IMG/VR virus record: IMGVR_UViG_3300015202_000003
Span: 124,001 to 188,000 of that record
DNA from: a virus
Direction: 5' to 3' (one strand)
DNA: 64,000 bases
The notes under the pieces are model-generated. The model was not told where the DNA came from. It ran no database searches and was given only the letters and a program-made list of their open reading frames with translations. The number at the start of each line of letters is the position of its first letter. The first letter of the stretch is position 1. Of this stretch, positions 36,034 through 45,900 are shown piece by piece. The position numbers and the translations under genes were made by a program.

Positions 36034-36387
36034 ATGAAATATCAAATAAGGAACATTACAAGACAAGTTTTAAATTTGGAGGGTGGGATTACGTTGTTAG
36101 GGGGTCAAACAATTATTGGAGAGAAAACTTTTAAAATTGAAACGTATGAACAGCGTGGTTATGTGGCTTTGGTAGAACAGACCGAGGAGGAAGAAAAGTT
36201 AAATTCTTCTGAAGAAAACAAAACTGAGCCGATTGAAGCTGAGAGTGTTTCTACGGGTGTTTCGAGAATTGTTTCCAATGAAATTGAGCCTTTAAGTTCT
36301 TTAAATCAAAAAAACACGAAAGAGCCTATAAAAGAGACACCTAATTCTAAAGACACTAAGATTCTCTCTACTCCCCTTGTTTCCTAA
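36034..36387 (+). CDS. Small protein before the sheath gene
   Basis: 117 residues. The first ~50 residues form a compact beta domain (YQIRNITRQVLNLEGGITLL, GGQTIIGEKTFKIETYEQRG). The rest is a Glu/Ser/Thr/Lys linker without structure. Short beta domains of this type with disordered tails often precede sheath genes in large phages, but I do not recognise a named family. It could be a sheath accessory or a capsid-edge protein. Confidence 0.6.
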   Translation: MKYQIRNITRQVLNLEGGITLLGGQTIIGEKTFKIETYEQRGYVALVEQTEEEEKLNSSEENKTEPIEAESVSTGVSRIVSNEIEPLSSLNQKNTKEPIKETPNSKDTKILSTPLVS

Positions 36388-36427
36388 GTTTTGGTTTAGA
36401 CAGTTTCTAAATTTTAAATTATAAATT

Positions 36428-37957
36428 ATGCTTGAATCTGCTGGAATTTTATTAACAGAAACGGAAGTCCCAATTTCCGATACAACGGTATCTCAAACTG
36501 TTATTGGTATGGTGGGAACGGCTCATAAAGGCCCGTTTAATACACCGACTTTAATTAGAAATTTGAGTGGTTACGTTTCAACTTTTGGGGTTGTGGACAC
36601 CAACTCTTTTGGTAGTTTGGCAGCTTATCAATATTTAAGAAACGGCAACCAGTTATGGTATTGTCGTGTAGGAAATGCTGTTGTTTCTCCTTCTCAAACA
36701 CCTGCCGCAAATTATTCTTCTTCTTCTTTTACTAATTTTAAATTAAGTGCATTAACAAAAGGAATTTGGGGAAATGACATTGCTGTTCGATTTGTTTACC
36801 CAAACCCTGATAGCGATGCAACTATTTTTAATTTAGAAGTTCATTCTTTAAATTCTCAAGGGAAATATGTTTTACGAGAATACATTAAAGGTTTAACTTT
36901 AACACCGACTTCTTCCAATTTTATTTTAACTCGTTTAGGAACAAAGAGCAGTGATGTTGTTTCGCCTAATGAATCAGGATATATAGTTGCAGAAATTTTA
37001 ACTTCTGCGTTAACCCGTCCAACTGCAACTGTTGTGGGGGCATTTCTTCCTCTTTCTGGGGGTCAAAGCGGTTTAAGTCCAACAATTGCGGAAGTAGTTG
37101 GAACAACTGTTAATGGAGTTTCAACGGGTATTCAATGTTTTTCTTCTTTAGAGAACATGAATATTAATGTTATTTCGGCTCCCGGCTATACAGAGCCTAC
37201 TCACATAAATGCCTTAATTACATTGGCAGAGTCTCGTTTAGATGTAATTGCTTTAGTTGACCCTCCACAAGGTTTAACTGTTCAACAAATGACAACTTGG
37301 CAATTAGATTATGTTAGTTCTTATGCTGCGGTTTATTGGCCTTGGGTTCAAGTGTTAACACCTGACAAAACAGCTGCGGTTTTCGTCCCACCTTCTTCTG
37401 TTGTTGGGGGACAAATGGCTTATAACGACAGAGTAGGCTATCCTTGGTTTGCTCCTGCGGGTTGGGATAGAGGTTTAGTAACAAACGCAATTGGTGTTGA
37501 ATATATAACAAATATTTCGGACAGAGATTTACTTCAAAGCGATAATAATTCTGTTAATCCAATTGTTTATGTTAGAGGGAGAGGAGTTGCTTTATGGGGA
37601 CAGAAAACCTTGGCAAGAGAAGCATTGTTAGTGAACCGAGTTAATGTTCGGAGATTGGTTCTTTATTTACGCAAAGAGATTGGGAGAGTTGCTTCTAATT
37701 TATTATTTGAACAAAACGATTCGTCTACATGGGCCAGATTTGCAATGGCGGCAGACCCAATTTTAGCTTCCGTTAAAAATTCCAGAGGTATTTCAGATTT
37801 TAAAATTAGATTTGATGGGACAACAACTTCTCAAGAAGATATTCGTAACAATCGTATGAACGGTGTAATTTATATTAAGCCTGTTAATGCTGCGGAATAT
37901 ATTTATTTGAATTTTACTTTAACTCCGTTGGGAGTAGATTTCAATTCTTTGGCTTAA
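36428..37957 (+). CDS. Tail sheath protein
   Basis: 509 residues. The contractile sheath subunit polymerises around the tube and shortens at injection. Diagnostic features: the N-terminal ESAGILLTETEVPISDTTV, GMVGTAHKGPFNTPTLI (the conserved G-x-A-x-x-GP motif), FGSLAAYQYLRNGNQLWYCR, PVNRVNVRRLVLYLRKEIGRV (here NRVNVRRLVLYLRKEIG) and the C-terminal ETSQEDIRNNRMNGVIYIKP-type handshake (TSQEDIRNNRMNGVIYI). T4 gp18 is 659 residues, so this is a shorter form lacking outer domains. It is 25 bases upstream of the tube gene. Confidence 0.93.
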   Translation: MLESAGILLTETEVPISDTTVSQTVIGMVGTAHKGPFNTPTLIRNLSGYVSTFGVVDTNSFGSLAAYQYLRNGNQLWYCRVGNAVVSPSQTPAANYSSSSFTNFKLSALTKGIWGNDIAVRFVYPNPDSDATIFNLEVHSLNSQGKYVLREYIKGLTLTPTSSNFILTRLGTKSSDVVSPNESGYIVAEILTSALTRPTATVVGAFLPLSGGQSGLSPTIAEVVGTTVNGVSTGIQCFSSLENMNINVISAPGYTEPTHINALITLAESRLDVIALVDPPQGLTVQQMTTWQLDYVSSYAAVYWPWVQVLTPDKTAAVFVPPSSVVGGQMAYNDRVGYPWFAPAGWDRGLVTNAIGVEYITNISDRDLLQSDNNSVNPIVYVRGRGVALWGQKTLAREALLVNRVNVRRLVLYLRKEIGRVASNLLFEQNDSSTWARFAMAADPILASVKNSRGISDFKIRFDGTTTSQEDIRNNRMNGVIYIKPVNAAEYIYLNFTLTPLGVDFNSLA

Positions 37958-37982
37958 AATTAAAATAGAAAATTAAAATATT

Positions 37983-38675
37983 ATGGCAGATTTTTTCACT
38001 CAAGCAGACACTTTAGACACTACATCTTCAGAAGATAGAGGTGCATCCCGTGCGATGGGCTACGGTTCTTTAGCAGACGATAGGCAATACGAAGTTCAAA
38101 GGGGCAATCATTTCACTGTGATTTTCGGCCCTGCTTCTTCTAAGGACGCAAAAGCCTCCGACGATGTTTGGATTAAGACAATTGAAATGGCGGTAGAAGG
38201 TTTATCTCTTCCCAATATAACTGTGGATGCCATGAGTTTAAGTAGGGGAAATCAGACTTATAAAGTAGCGGGTAAAGTTCAAATTGAATTTGGAGAATTA
38301 ACTTTACGAGATTTTATAACGGCGGATACAGAGGCCATGTTAATGAACTGGTTTTCCAAAGTTTATAATCCACAGACGGCGCAAATAGGTTTTGCGGCGG
38401 ATTATAAACGACAAGCAAGGTTAATAGAGTATTCTCCAGACGGCTCTGTAGCGCGTAATTGGAAATTGGAGGGGTGTTGGCCTTCTACAATGACTTCCGG
38501 AGCTTTGAGTTCTGATAACAGCGAAAAGAAACAGGTAACTTGCCAAGTCCAAGTGGACAATGCTTACCCGATTGATCTGAGCGGAAATCTAAGAATTTCT
38601 TCATCCACATCTCCTGTAAATCCTCTTGTAAATAATTTAATTCGTATTCCTTCTGGAGGCGCTCTAAATGTTTAA
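37983..38675 (+). CDS. Tail tube protein
   Basis: 230 residues, beta-rich, directly after the sheath gene as expected for the gp19-type tube subunit. Supporting segments: RGNHFTVIFGPASS, MAVEGLSLPNITVDAMSLSR (the loop plus strand of the tube fold), YKVAGKVQIEFGELTLRDF (the conserved strand hairpin with LTLRDF), and LIEYSPDGSVARNWKLEGCW (strand then WxLEGCWP). T4 gp19 is 163 residues; the longer N-terminus here is rich in Asp/Ser/Ala. A small membrane ORF and a terminator follow it. Confidence 0.9.
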   Translation: MADFFTQADTLDTTSSEDRGASRAMGYGSLADDRQYEVQRGNHFTVIFGPASSKDAKASDDVWIKTIEMAVEGLSLPNITVDAMSLSRGNQTYKVAGKVQIEFGELTLRDFITADTEAMLMNWFSKVYNPQTAQIGFAADYKRQARLIEYSPDGSVARNWKLEGCWPSTMTSGALSSDNSEKKQVTCQVQVDNAYPIDLSGNLRISSSTSPVNPLVNNLIRIPSGGALNV

Positions 38676-38683
38676 TATTAAAA

Positions 38684-38791
38684 GTGGTTAGGTTTATTAT
38701 TTTAAATATAATAGCGTTTACGATTGCATTTACTTTGTTTTATCCTGCTATTCACAGCATAGAAACAAAAAAATTATTTTTAAAAAAGTAG
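38684..38791 (+). CDS. Possible 35-residue membrane peptide (GTG start)
   Basis: An ORF too short for a length cut-off: VRFIILNIIAFTIAFTLF is a single hydrophobic helix, followed by YPAIHSIETKK and a basic end (LFLKK). The GTG at 38684 is 8 bases after the tube stop codon; there is no in-frame ATG. A membrane peptide fits the composition, but no homologue is known to me and the region could be non-coding. Confidence 0.35.
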   Translation: MVRFIILNIIAFTIAFTLFYPAIHSIETKKLFLKK

Positions 38792-38831
38792 ACATTTCTA
38801 TAACAATTTAGTAAAATAAAATAAGAGTTAT

Positions 38832-38870
38832 AAAAAGAGGATTTTAACAAAAACAATCCTCTTTTTCATT
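38832..38870 (+). terminator. Terminator between tube and chaperone genes
   Basis: A 12-bp stem aaaaagaggatt / aatcctcttttt with an 11-base loop ending in a T-run, 12 bases before the ATG at 38882. It would lower expression of the chaperone and tape-measure region relative to sheath and tube. Confidence 0.86.
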
Positions 38871-38881
38871 AAAAGTTTTCA

Positions 38882-39649
38882 ATGTCAACAAAATTTCAAG
38901 AAGAGGTAATGTTACCTTCAAAAGGTTTAGCTTATCCACAGGGCTATATTCCAGAGGGAAAAGTAGTTATTTCGATGATGGGCACCCAAGAAGAAAAAAT
39001 CTTAGCGGGCGGTAAGATGAATTTCAATACGATGTTAACCACAATTTTGGACAGATTAATTGTCAGTCCAAAAATTGAAAGTTCAAAATTGTTAACATTG
39101 GACAGAATGTTTCTTTTAATTAAAATTAGAGTTTTATCTTTAGGTTCTAAATATTCATTTAAAATGAAATGTTCTGAGTGCGGGGAAGAATCAGAGTTTG
39201 AGGTAGAATTAGCGGAGTTAGAAATCAAAGACTTTCCAGATAATTGGACGGAACCGTTGGCTTGTCATTTACCAATTTTAGATGAAGAAATAAAATTAAG
39301 ACTTTTACGGGCAACGGACGAAGTGGATGTAGATAGATATGTTCAAAAATTAAGGGCGAAGAACGCAAGATTATTTCAACAGGGCGATCCAACTTATATT
39401 CCTTTAATGGCAAAGGCTGTAGTTTCTACTTCTAATTTAGAAGAGAGTTCTTTGTTTCAAGATAAGATAGCATGGGTTCAAGAATTAAAATCAAGAGATT
39501 CTATAGCGATTCAGGATACGTTAAGCGATAACGATTTTGGGGTAGTCATGCAAACCGAAGTGACTTGTCCCGTCTGTGGTGCGGAATTGGATGGAGTAAA
39601 TATTGGGTTAGACCCCAGTTTTTTTCGCCCCCGCTCCCGTTCAAAATAA
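38882..39649 (+). CDS. Tail / baseplate-hub assembly chaperone (T4 gp26-like)
   Basis: 255 residues. It contains MLPSKGLAYPQGYIPEGKV, LDRLIVSPKIESSKLLTLDR, a first Cys pair in KCSECGEESEFEVEL and a second in VTCPVCGAELDG (two CxxC, presumably one zinc site), and helical EVDVDRYVQKLRAKNARLF. This pattern is that of the T4 gp26-like family located just before the tape measure, where tail chaperones sit. The 3' end holds a slippery TTTTTTTCGC at 39619-39628 that would allow +1 shifting into the downstream frame (see the 39612-39833 entry). Unshifted, it ends SFFRPRSRSK. Confidence 0.72.
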   Translation: MSTKFQEEVMLPSKGLAYPQGYIPEGKVVISMMGTQEEKILAGGKMNFNTMLTTILDRLIVSPKIESSKLLTLDRMFLLIKIRVLSLGSKYSFKMKCSECGEESEFEVELAELEIKDFPDNWTEPLACHLPILDEEIKLRLLRATDEVDVDRYVQKLRAKNARLFQQGDPTYIPLMAKAVVSTSNLEESSLFQDKIAWVQELKSRDSIAIQDTLSDNDFGVVMQTEVTCPVCGAELDGVNIGLDPSFFRPRSRSK

Positions 39650-39833
39650 ACAGTATTTAGATTATATTTTAAATATGAGTTTCGAGTTAGTTTATTATGG
39701 TCAAGGTTTTACTTTGGAGGACATAGAAAATCTTTCTACTTACGAAAGGGATTTTTATTATCGGAAATTAGTAGATACCAAGCAAGAAGAATTAAAAAGA
39801 CAGAAAGAACAAATGGCTAAAAACAAGTCCTAA
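39612..39833 (+). other. Candidate +1 programmed frameshift region
   Basis: Frame 3 is open from 39612 to 39833 and overlaps the last 38 bases of the gp26-like gene. The zero frame reads AGT TTT TTT CGC. A tRNA-Phe in the P site on TTT (39623-39625) can slip to TTC (39624-39626), which pairs better with its GAA anticodon, leaving GCC next. The result would be ...DPSFF joined to APAPVQNKQYLDYILN and then the 52-residue downstream protein: 316 residues in all. A GC-rich tract (gcccccgctcccg), odd for this genome, lies directly after the slip site. Not experimentally shown. Confidence 0.5.
39675..39833 (+). CDS. Small gp51-like tail chaperone partner (or frameshift extension)
   Basis: 52 residues from the ATG at 39675: MSFELVYYGQGFTLEDIENL then STYERDFYYRKLVDTKQEEL and a Lys-rich end. 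The acid-aromatic pattern (DIENLSTYERDFYYRKL) is typical of the second tail-chaperone product placed before the tape measure. It may be made as a separate protein, or only as the C-terminal end of a frameshift fusion with the preceding gp26-like protein. No Shine-Dalgarno is present before the ATG. A terminator with the conserved loop follows. Confidence 0.6.
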   Translation: MSFELVYYGQGFTLEDIENLSTYERDFYYRKLVDTKQEELKRQKEQMAKNKS

Positions 39834-39840
39834 GTTAAAA

Positions 39841-39884
39841 AATAAAAATTCCTTGGAATCTTCGTTCTGGGGAATTTTTATTTT
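39841..39884 (+). terminator. Terminator with conserved GAATCTTCGTTC loop
   Basis: A 12-bp stem aataaaaattcc / ggaatttttatt encloses the 18-base loop ttggaatcttcgttctgg, followed by ttc. The loop itself can pair as GGAA/TTCT around TCTTCG. Closes the chaperone unit before the tape measure gene. Confidence 0.85.
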
Positions 39885-39952
39885 CTATATAACAGATAAA
39901 GAGAAGAGGTTAGTTATTAATTCTTTTGTAATTTAATTTTAAAATCTAAACA

Positions 39953-42900
39953 ATGCCTCCTTCTGGTTCTCCGTCTTCAGCAAGTCCGTCTTCAGCAAGT
40001 CCGTCTTCAGCAAGTCCTATAAATCCAACATCCCCTCCAAAGACGGGGCCGGGGTGGGGTGTTTCTGCGGCATGGAGTTTTTTAGCGGGAATAGTGGGTT
40101 CTTCTCAAAATGCTTGGGCGGGTGCTTTTAAAACTTTTAGTTCCACATTTAAAACTGTTTTCGATGTTAATTTAAAAAAATCCGGGGTGGGATTAAATTC
40201 TGGTTTAAAAAAAGATGTAAAAGACACGTCTATTTCTGCCGCACAAAGTTTAAAAAAGTGTTTCTTAGACCCTTTAAATTTGGGGGTTAAAAACTCTACT
40301 TTAGGTTTGTTAGGATTAGTGGCGGGAATAAGAGACGTTGTGAGGGGCCAAGGAACTTTACATGATGTTTATGTAAAACAAGGTCAAGTTACGGGATTAG
40401 ATTTAGATACTTTAAAAGAGAAGGCGGAAACTTTTAGAGAAAGGATGAACAATGCCAATACTGCTTATAGTCTTTACACGAAAAAACAACAAGACGATTT
40501 TGCAGAAAGTGTTCGCAAAGAAGGAGTATCACTTTATAAATTGACAAATGGCAGGGTAGATAGAAAAGAGGTGGCAGAAAAGATGGAGGAGGTTCAAAAA
40601 AGTTCTGGAATCCGTGATCCAGAGGTTGTCCAACAAATTACTCGCCAAGTTATTTTATTAGAGAAAGCTAATGCTCCTGTTACTGGTTATGCGGATGCAG
40701 CTGCGGAACTTTATAACAATAAAAACTTTGACAAAAAAGAACTTCCTGCTCTTTTAAATAATCTTTCTCAAACACTTACTCAAGCCAAACAATCTTTAAA
40801 TTTAGATGAAACTCAATCCAGTTCGTTGTTGGAGGGTTTCAAAGGCGATTTAGAGCAGGCTTTTCGTTTTACGGGAAATAACCCTGCTCTTATAAAACAA
40901 TTTACTCAGGGGGATATTTTAGGAAGGGCTTATGAAAAAAGAGCGGGATTAGATAATTTTGACATTAGTAAAAAAGCAATTGAAGCTGTAGATGATAAGG
41001 GTGGTGAAGCTGCTAAAGCTTTCAGTATTATGCACGTTAACCCTGAAGAACTTATTGCGGCAATGAAGACGGGCGGTGACGCCGTTCCTAAATTTTATCA
41101 AAAGTTTATGGATAAGTTAGGTTCTTTGTCCAAAAGGGATCAAATAAACATGAAACCTGTTTGGGATTCTTTAGGCACAGGTGTTGATTTTGAAACCATT
41201 GTTTCAAAAGTCGGTTCAAGATTGCAAGGAGCCGACAAAGAATTAGAAGCTTCTTACGGTCATTTTGGAGAGGGTTTAGCAAAAGAAGCAGATTTTGTGA
41301 ACTCTATTCTGGGAGATAAGATAAAGGCTCAAAGTTCTGCATTTGGAGAGAAAATTAAACATTTTGTAGAGAACTCTAAATTATCTTTATATATAGATGG
41401 TTTTTTCAAAGATTTAGGAATTGACTGGACAACTATAACTCATATTTTTGAAATTGCGACACCTTTAGTTATTTTATTTGAAAGTTCTATCAAAAGATTA
41501 GGTTTAACTTTAATTGAGATTCCGTTAAAACCTTTTAAGTTTCTTGGAAACTTGTTTAAGAGTTTTACGGGTGTTGCAGGAAAAGAAGGCGAAGAAGCGA
41601 CAGTAGGATTAGCTGGAAAGATAGCGGCTTCTATTAGAGGCACATTAAAAGGTTTATTTTCTGGCGTTGGCGCAAGGTTGTTTGGAACGGCAGAAAAAGA
41701 AGGTGTAAAAGCTTCTTCTGGTTTGTTTATGAAAGTAAGTCGTTTCTTTGTAAACATTTTAGCAGACGGTTTAAAAGCTTTTGGTAGAATAGGAGAAATT
41801 TTTTCAGATTATTTTAAATACGCTTGGGGTTTGATAGCTTACGAACTTAAAAATATTTCTTTTATTCGTCTCATAGGAACTCGTCTTTCAGTCGTTAGCG
41901 GCTATATAAGCCGTTGGATTTTAACAATTTTAACAACCGCTTCTGGTTGGATTTCTTCAATTACGGCTCCTATTAGAACATGGGCATCTGGAATTTTATC
42001 TTCTATGTCTTCTTCTTTGAAGGGAACTTTTTTAAGTAAACTTGGTAATTTGGGAAAGGGAATGTTTGGAGAAATAGGGGATGTATTAAAACAGTTGGGT
42101 GGAAAGTTGTGGACTTCAATTACGGAAGCCGTTGGAATAGGGGGTGCAGCGGAAGAAGGTGAGGGTTTATTAGGTGGACTGTTAAAAAATTCTGGTAAGT
42201 TTTTAGGAAGTTTAGCGGGAAAATTGGCGGGTTCTTTAGGCGGATTAGCAGAAGGAATGTTTGGAATTTTAGAAAAATTAAATCCAATAGCTTTAATTTT
42301 TACGGTGGTAGCGGGCTATTTTCAAATTGGAAAAGCAAAAGACAAAATAAAAGCGTCAGTTAATTTTGCGGGACAAACGATAGGTGGTTTGTTAGGTTTT
42401 GCGGTAGGTGGCCCAATAGGAGCCCTGATAGGGACTTTATTAGGTGGTTTTCTATCTAAATTTTTAGAAAAGCCTGTCAGGGATTTCTTAGAAAAAAATC
42501 CGAAAGTTTCAGAGGCTTTAAGCAAGTTTGGTAATTGGATAAAAGACATTGGCGATAAAGCGATGGTTTTCTTAGGGGGTTTATGGAAAAGCATTAAAAA
42601 AATTGATTGGGGGAAAGTATTAGATGTAATTACGGGAGCCTTCTCTTCCTTTTGGAATTTTTTAAAACCTATTATTGCTGTTGTGGTTCCGGCTTTAATT
42701 GCAACGGGAAAAACAATTTGGAGATTTATTGATACGTCTTTAATTCAACCTTTTAAAACTTTATTGGCTTTATTTAAAGGATCGGGAACAAAAGAATCTA
42801 CTGGAGGTTTTGGAAAGTGGCTTACGATGCTAAGGGATAAAGCAGTTGAAATTTCTAATTTCGTTCTTCCCATTATTTTTAGATTTGTGGACTGGGCGGG

Positions 42901-45900
42901 GAGGGCAATTGGAGGTTTATTTAAATGGTTAATTCCGGTTTTATCCAAATATTATGAAATTATAACTGCTATAGTTGCATGGTTGGCGGATGCTATCTTA
43001 GCTACGGCTAAAGTTTTATATGCTGCTTTCAATGCTATTTTACCTTGGATTGGAAAAGCTTTTGATTGGTTAGTTAAAATATTTAGAAAATATATTGAAC
43101 CTTATTTAATAAATACTTTTAAATCAATTTTAGATTGGGGAGTGCTTTTCGGTAAGTGGGCTTCTAAAAATCTTCCGGAATTTTTGGATCAAACTATAGA
43201 TGTATTGGGTGCATTTGTAGACAGTTTTGGAACGAGCATGTCTGTTTTATTTAAGACGTGGGATTATACTTTAGAAGCAATTGCTGACTTGGATGCGGGT
43301 TTTCATCATTTGCAAGGTTCTATTTGGTCTTTTATGTCTCACATTCCCGGTTGGTCTAAACTTACGGGGGTAACTCAGGAACAAATAGATGCAGAAAAAA
43401 GTTATGTTTCTCCTTATAGAGACAATAAAATAGGGGATGAAACAATTAAGAGTTTAGCTAATTTACATACCGCTAAAGCATTACACGCTTTAATTAAAGG
43501 GGCATTAGACCCTAAAACAAACAAACCAGACACAACAACAGATTACGGAAAAGCACAGAAACAAACGAATAATTATTTAGACGATACATTGCCTACTTTC
43601 GGCAAAGAAGTGGGGAAACCTGTTTGGGATGCCGGAGTGGGTGTTGTTAAAGGAGTGGGTAAAAAAATAGAAGGTGGGATGAAAACGGCTTATGATTGGT
43701 TAAAAGAAAAAGCTCCTGAAACAAAAGAACAAGCTGTTTCTTACGTTATTCAGGGAAAGGCTTCTTTCAGTGATATTTTATCTCAAACAAAAGATAAATT
43801 TGGAGAAACAAGTCCACAATACCTACAAGCATTAAAAAGAATCAATCCTATTTTAGCGAGTTTTGAAAAAATGAGGCATAACATTATGGCCTCTACGGGA
43901 ATAGGTTTCAAAAAAATAATTGGGGGTTCTACCTTTGAGGGCATGAAAAAGGGCTTTGGTTCGGCATTAGATTGGATTAAAGATAAAATGTCCAAAGATG
44001 GTATAAGTTTTGGAGGTGTTAATGGCCCTTCTAATTCTTCTAATGGGGATTCAAGTTCTACAGGCCAAAAAAATTCAGAGGGTTATAATATTACGTCGGG
44101 AGGGCCAATGGGACAAAAAGTTTCAGCAGCTGCAATTGCAATGAATCCTTCAGGGGCTAATTTGGATGGAGATTCTGAGTGGCATCGCAATTGTCAAGTC
44201 AAAGCAAGAGAAGCTTTTCGTAAAGCAACGGGTTACAGACATTCTGCTTTTGGTCTTTCGGCGGCAGATACAATGAATAATTTCAAAAGTAAAGGTATTG
44301 GATATGCTTGGACGGGAAAAGACACTCCTATTCCCGTAGGGGCTTTAGTTTATTCTTCTGGAAGAGTTGGTAATGGTTCTGGACACGTTCAAATAATGGG
44401 TTCAGATGGTATGTTTCACGATCAATACGGCGCTCATCCTCGTCCAAAAACCCGTCCTGATTGGATTGTTCCTTCTGACGGGCTATCGCGTGGCGCGGGA
44501 GGAAAAGTTTCTGATTATAATGCACAAAATTATATTGGAGGTTCGGTAGCAACGGCTGAAAACTCTGACAATCAAAACGGAACTTACGTTAATTCTTCTG
44601 ATAAAAAAGTAAAAAGTTTTCAATTTTCAGATGATTTTAAAAAACAAGTTGCGAGCGATCCGACTTCACAAAGAGAGGTAAGAAACCATTTTGGTAAAAA
44701 GGGAAAAGCAGGGCCAGCAGCTTGGGCTAAATTTTATCAATATTACGGAGATTCCAGACATTCTATTAATGTTTTAGCCAATAGAATAATTAAAAATGTA
44801 AATGAGCCTCAAAAAGACCTTCCTTTTGAGCAGACACAGCAGTATAAAAACATTCAAAACAAATATAGAATTTCTCGAAAGTCTCTACAAAAAGATAGTG
44901 AAAACTACGGGCTTATAAGTCAACTTACTGACCCCAACAATATTAATTTAAAACATTTTTCTGAATCTAACGATGAAATGTCGAACCGTCATGCTGACAG
45001 AGTTCGTCGTTCATATGAAAAAATGCGACTGAAACAGGATAGGGAAGTAGCAAAAGCAAGACAAGAATACAATGGAAATAATTTTTATAGAAAAGAACAT
45101 GCACAATGGAGAATGTCCCATGAAGGCAAAGGTTACTACGGACAATGGGGAACAAAAACAATAAAAGGGAAAAGAAGGTTTGTTCCCAACAAAGTTTCTT
45201 CCGATAAACCTTCTGTTTCAGATTATCAGACTACGGGGGGTGCGGGTTCTGGTGAAAGTTTGGGAGGTTTTGATTTTTCACATTTTGGTTTAGATGCTGT
45301 AGGAAAAGGAAATTTAAATAAGTATGTAGGTGTAATAGAGGCTTCTTCTAAGGCGTCTGGTGTTCCCGGTCAGTTATTAGCTTCTGTTATGGCAGTTGAG
45401 TCTCATTTTAAAAATCTTCCTTTAAATAGTGCAGGGGCGGGGGGTATTGCTCAGTTCAAACCTTCTACTTTGAAAGAGTATGGTGGGGGAACGAAGGTAA
45501 TGAATATAAAGGCTTCCATAATGGCTGAAGGCCGTATGTATGCCCATTTAATTAAAAAATACTCTGCTTCTAAATATCAGGGAAAGGGTTACTCTGCTCA
45601 AGAGTTAGCAACCGCAGCTTACAATAATGGCGAAAAGGGTTTTGAGGATTGGTGGAATAGTGGCAGGTCTAAAAATAGTCCTGAGCAAAGATACATTACG
45701 AAACTAAGAAAAGTAAATGCTTTTGGTGGCGGAAGTGATGGGGCTACTGATTCTTCTTTTCCAAGTTCAACATCTAATTCTTCTTCTAAACCTTATTCTC
45801 CCGGTGGAATGAAACACGTTGTATTAAAAAACGATCCTAATACAAATCCTTCTTTAAGTTCTTTTAGATTAAACTCGGATCAAATGGAAAAGTTTTTTGG

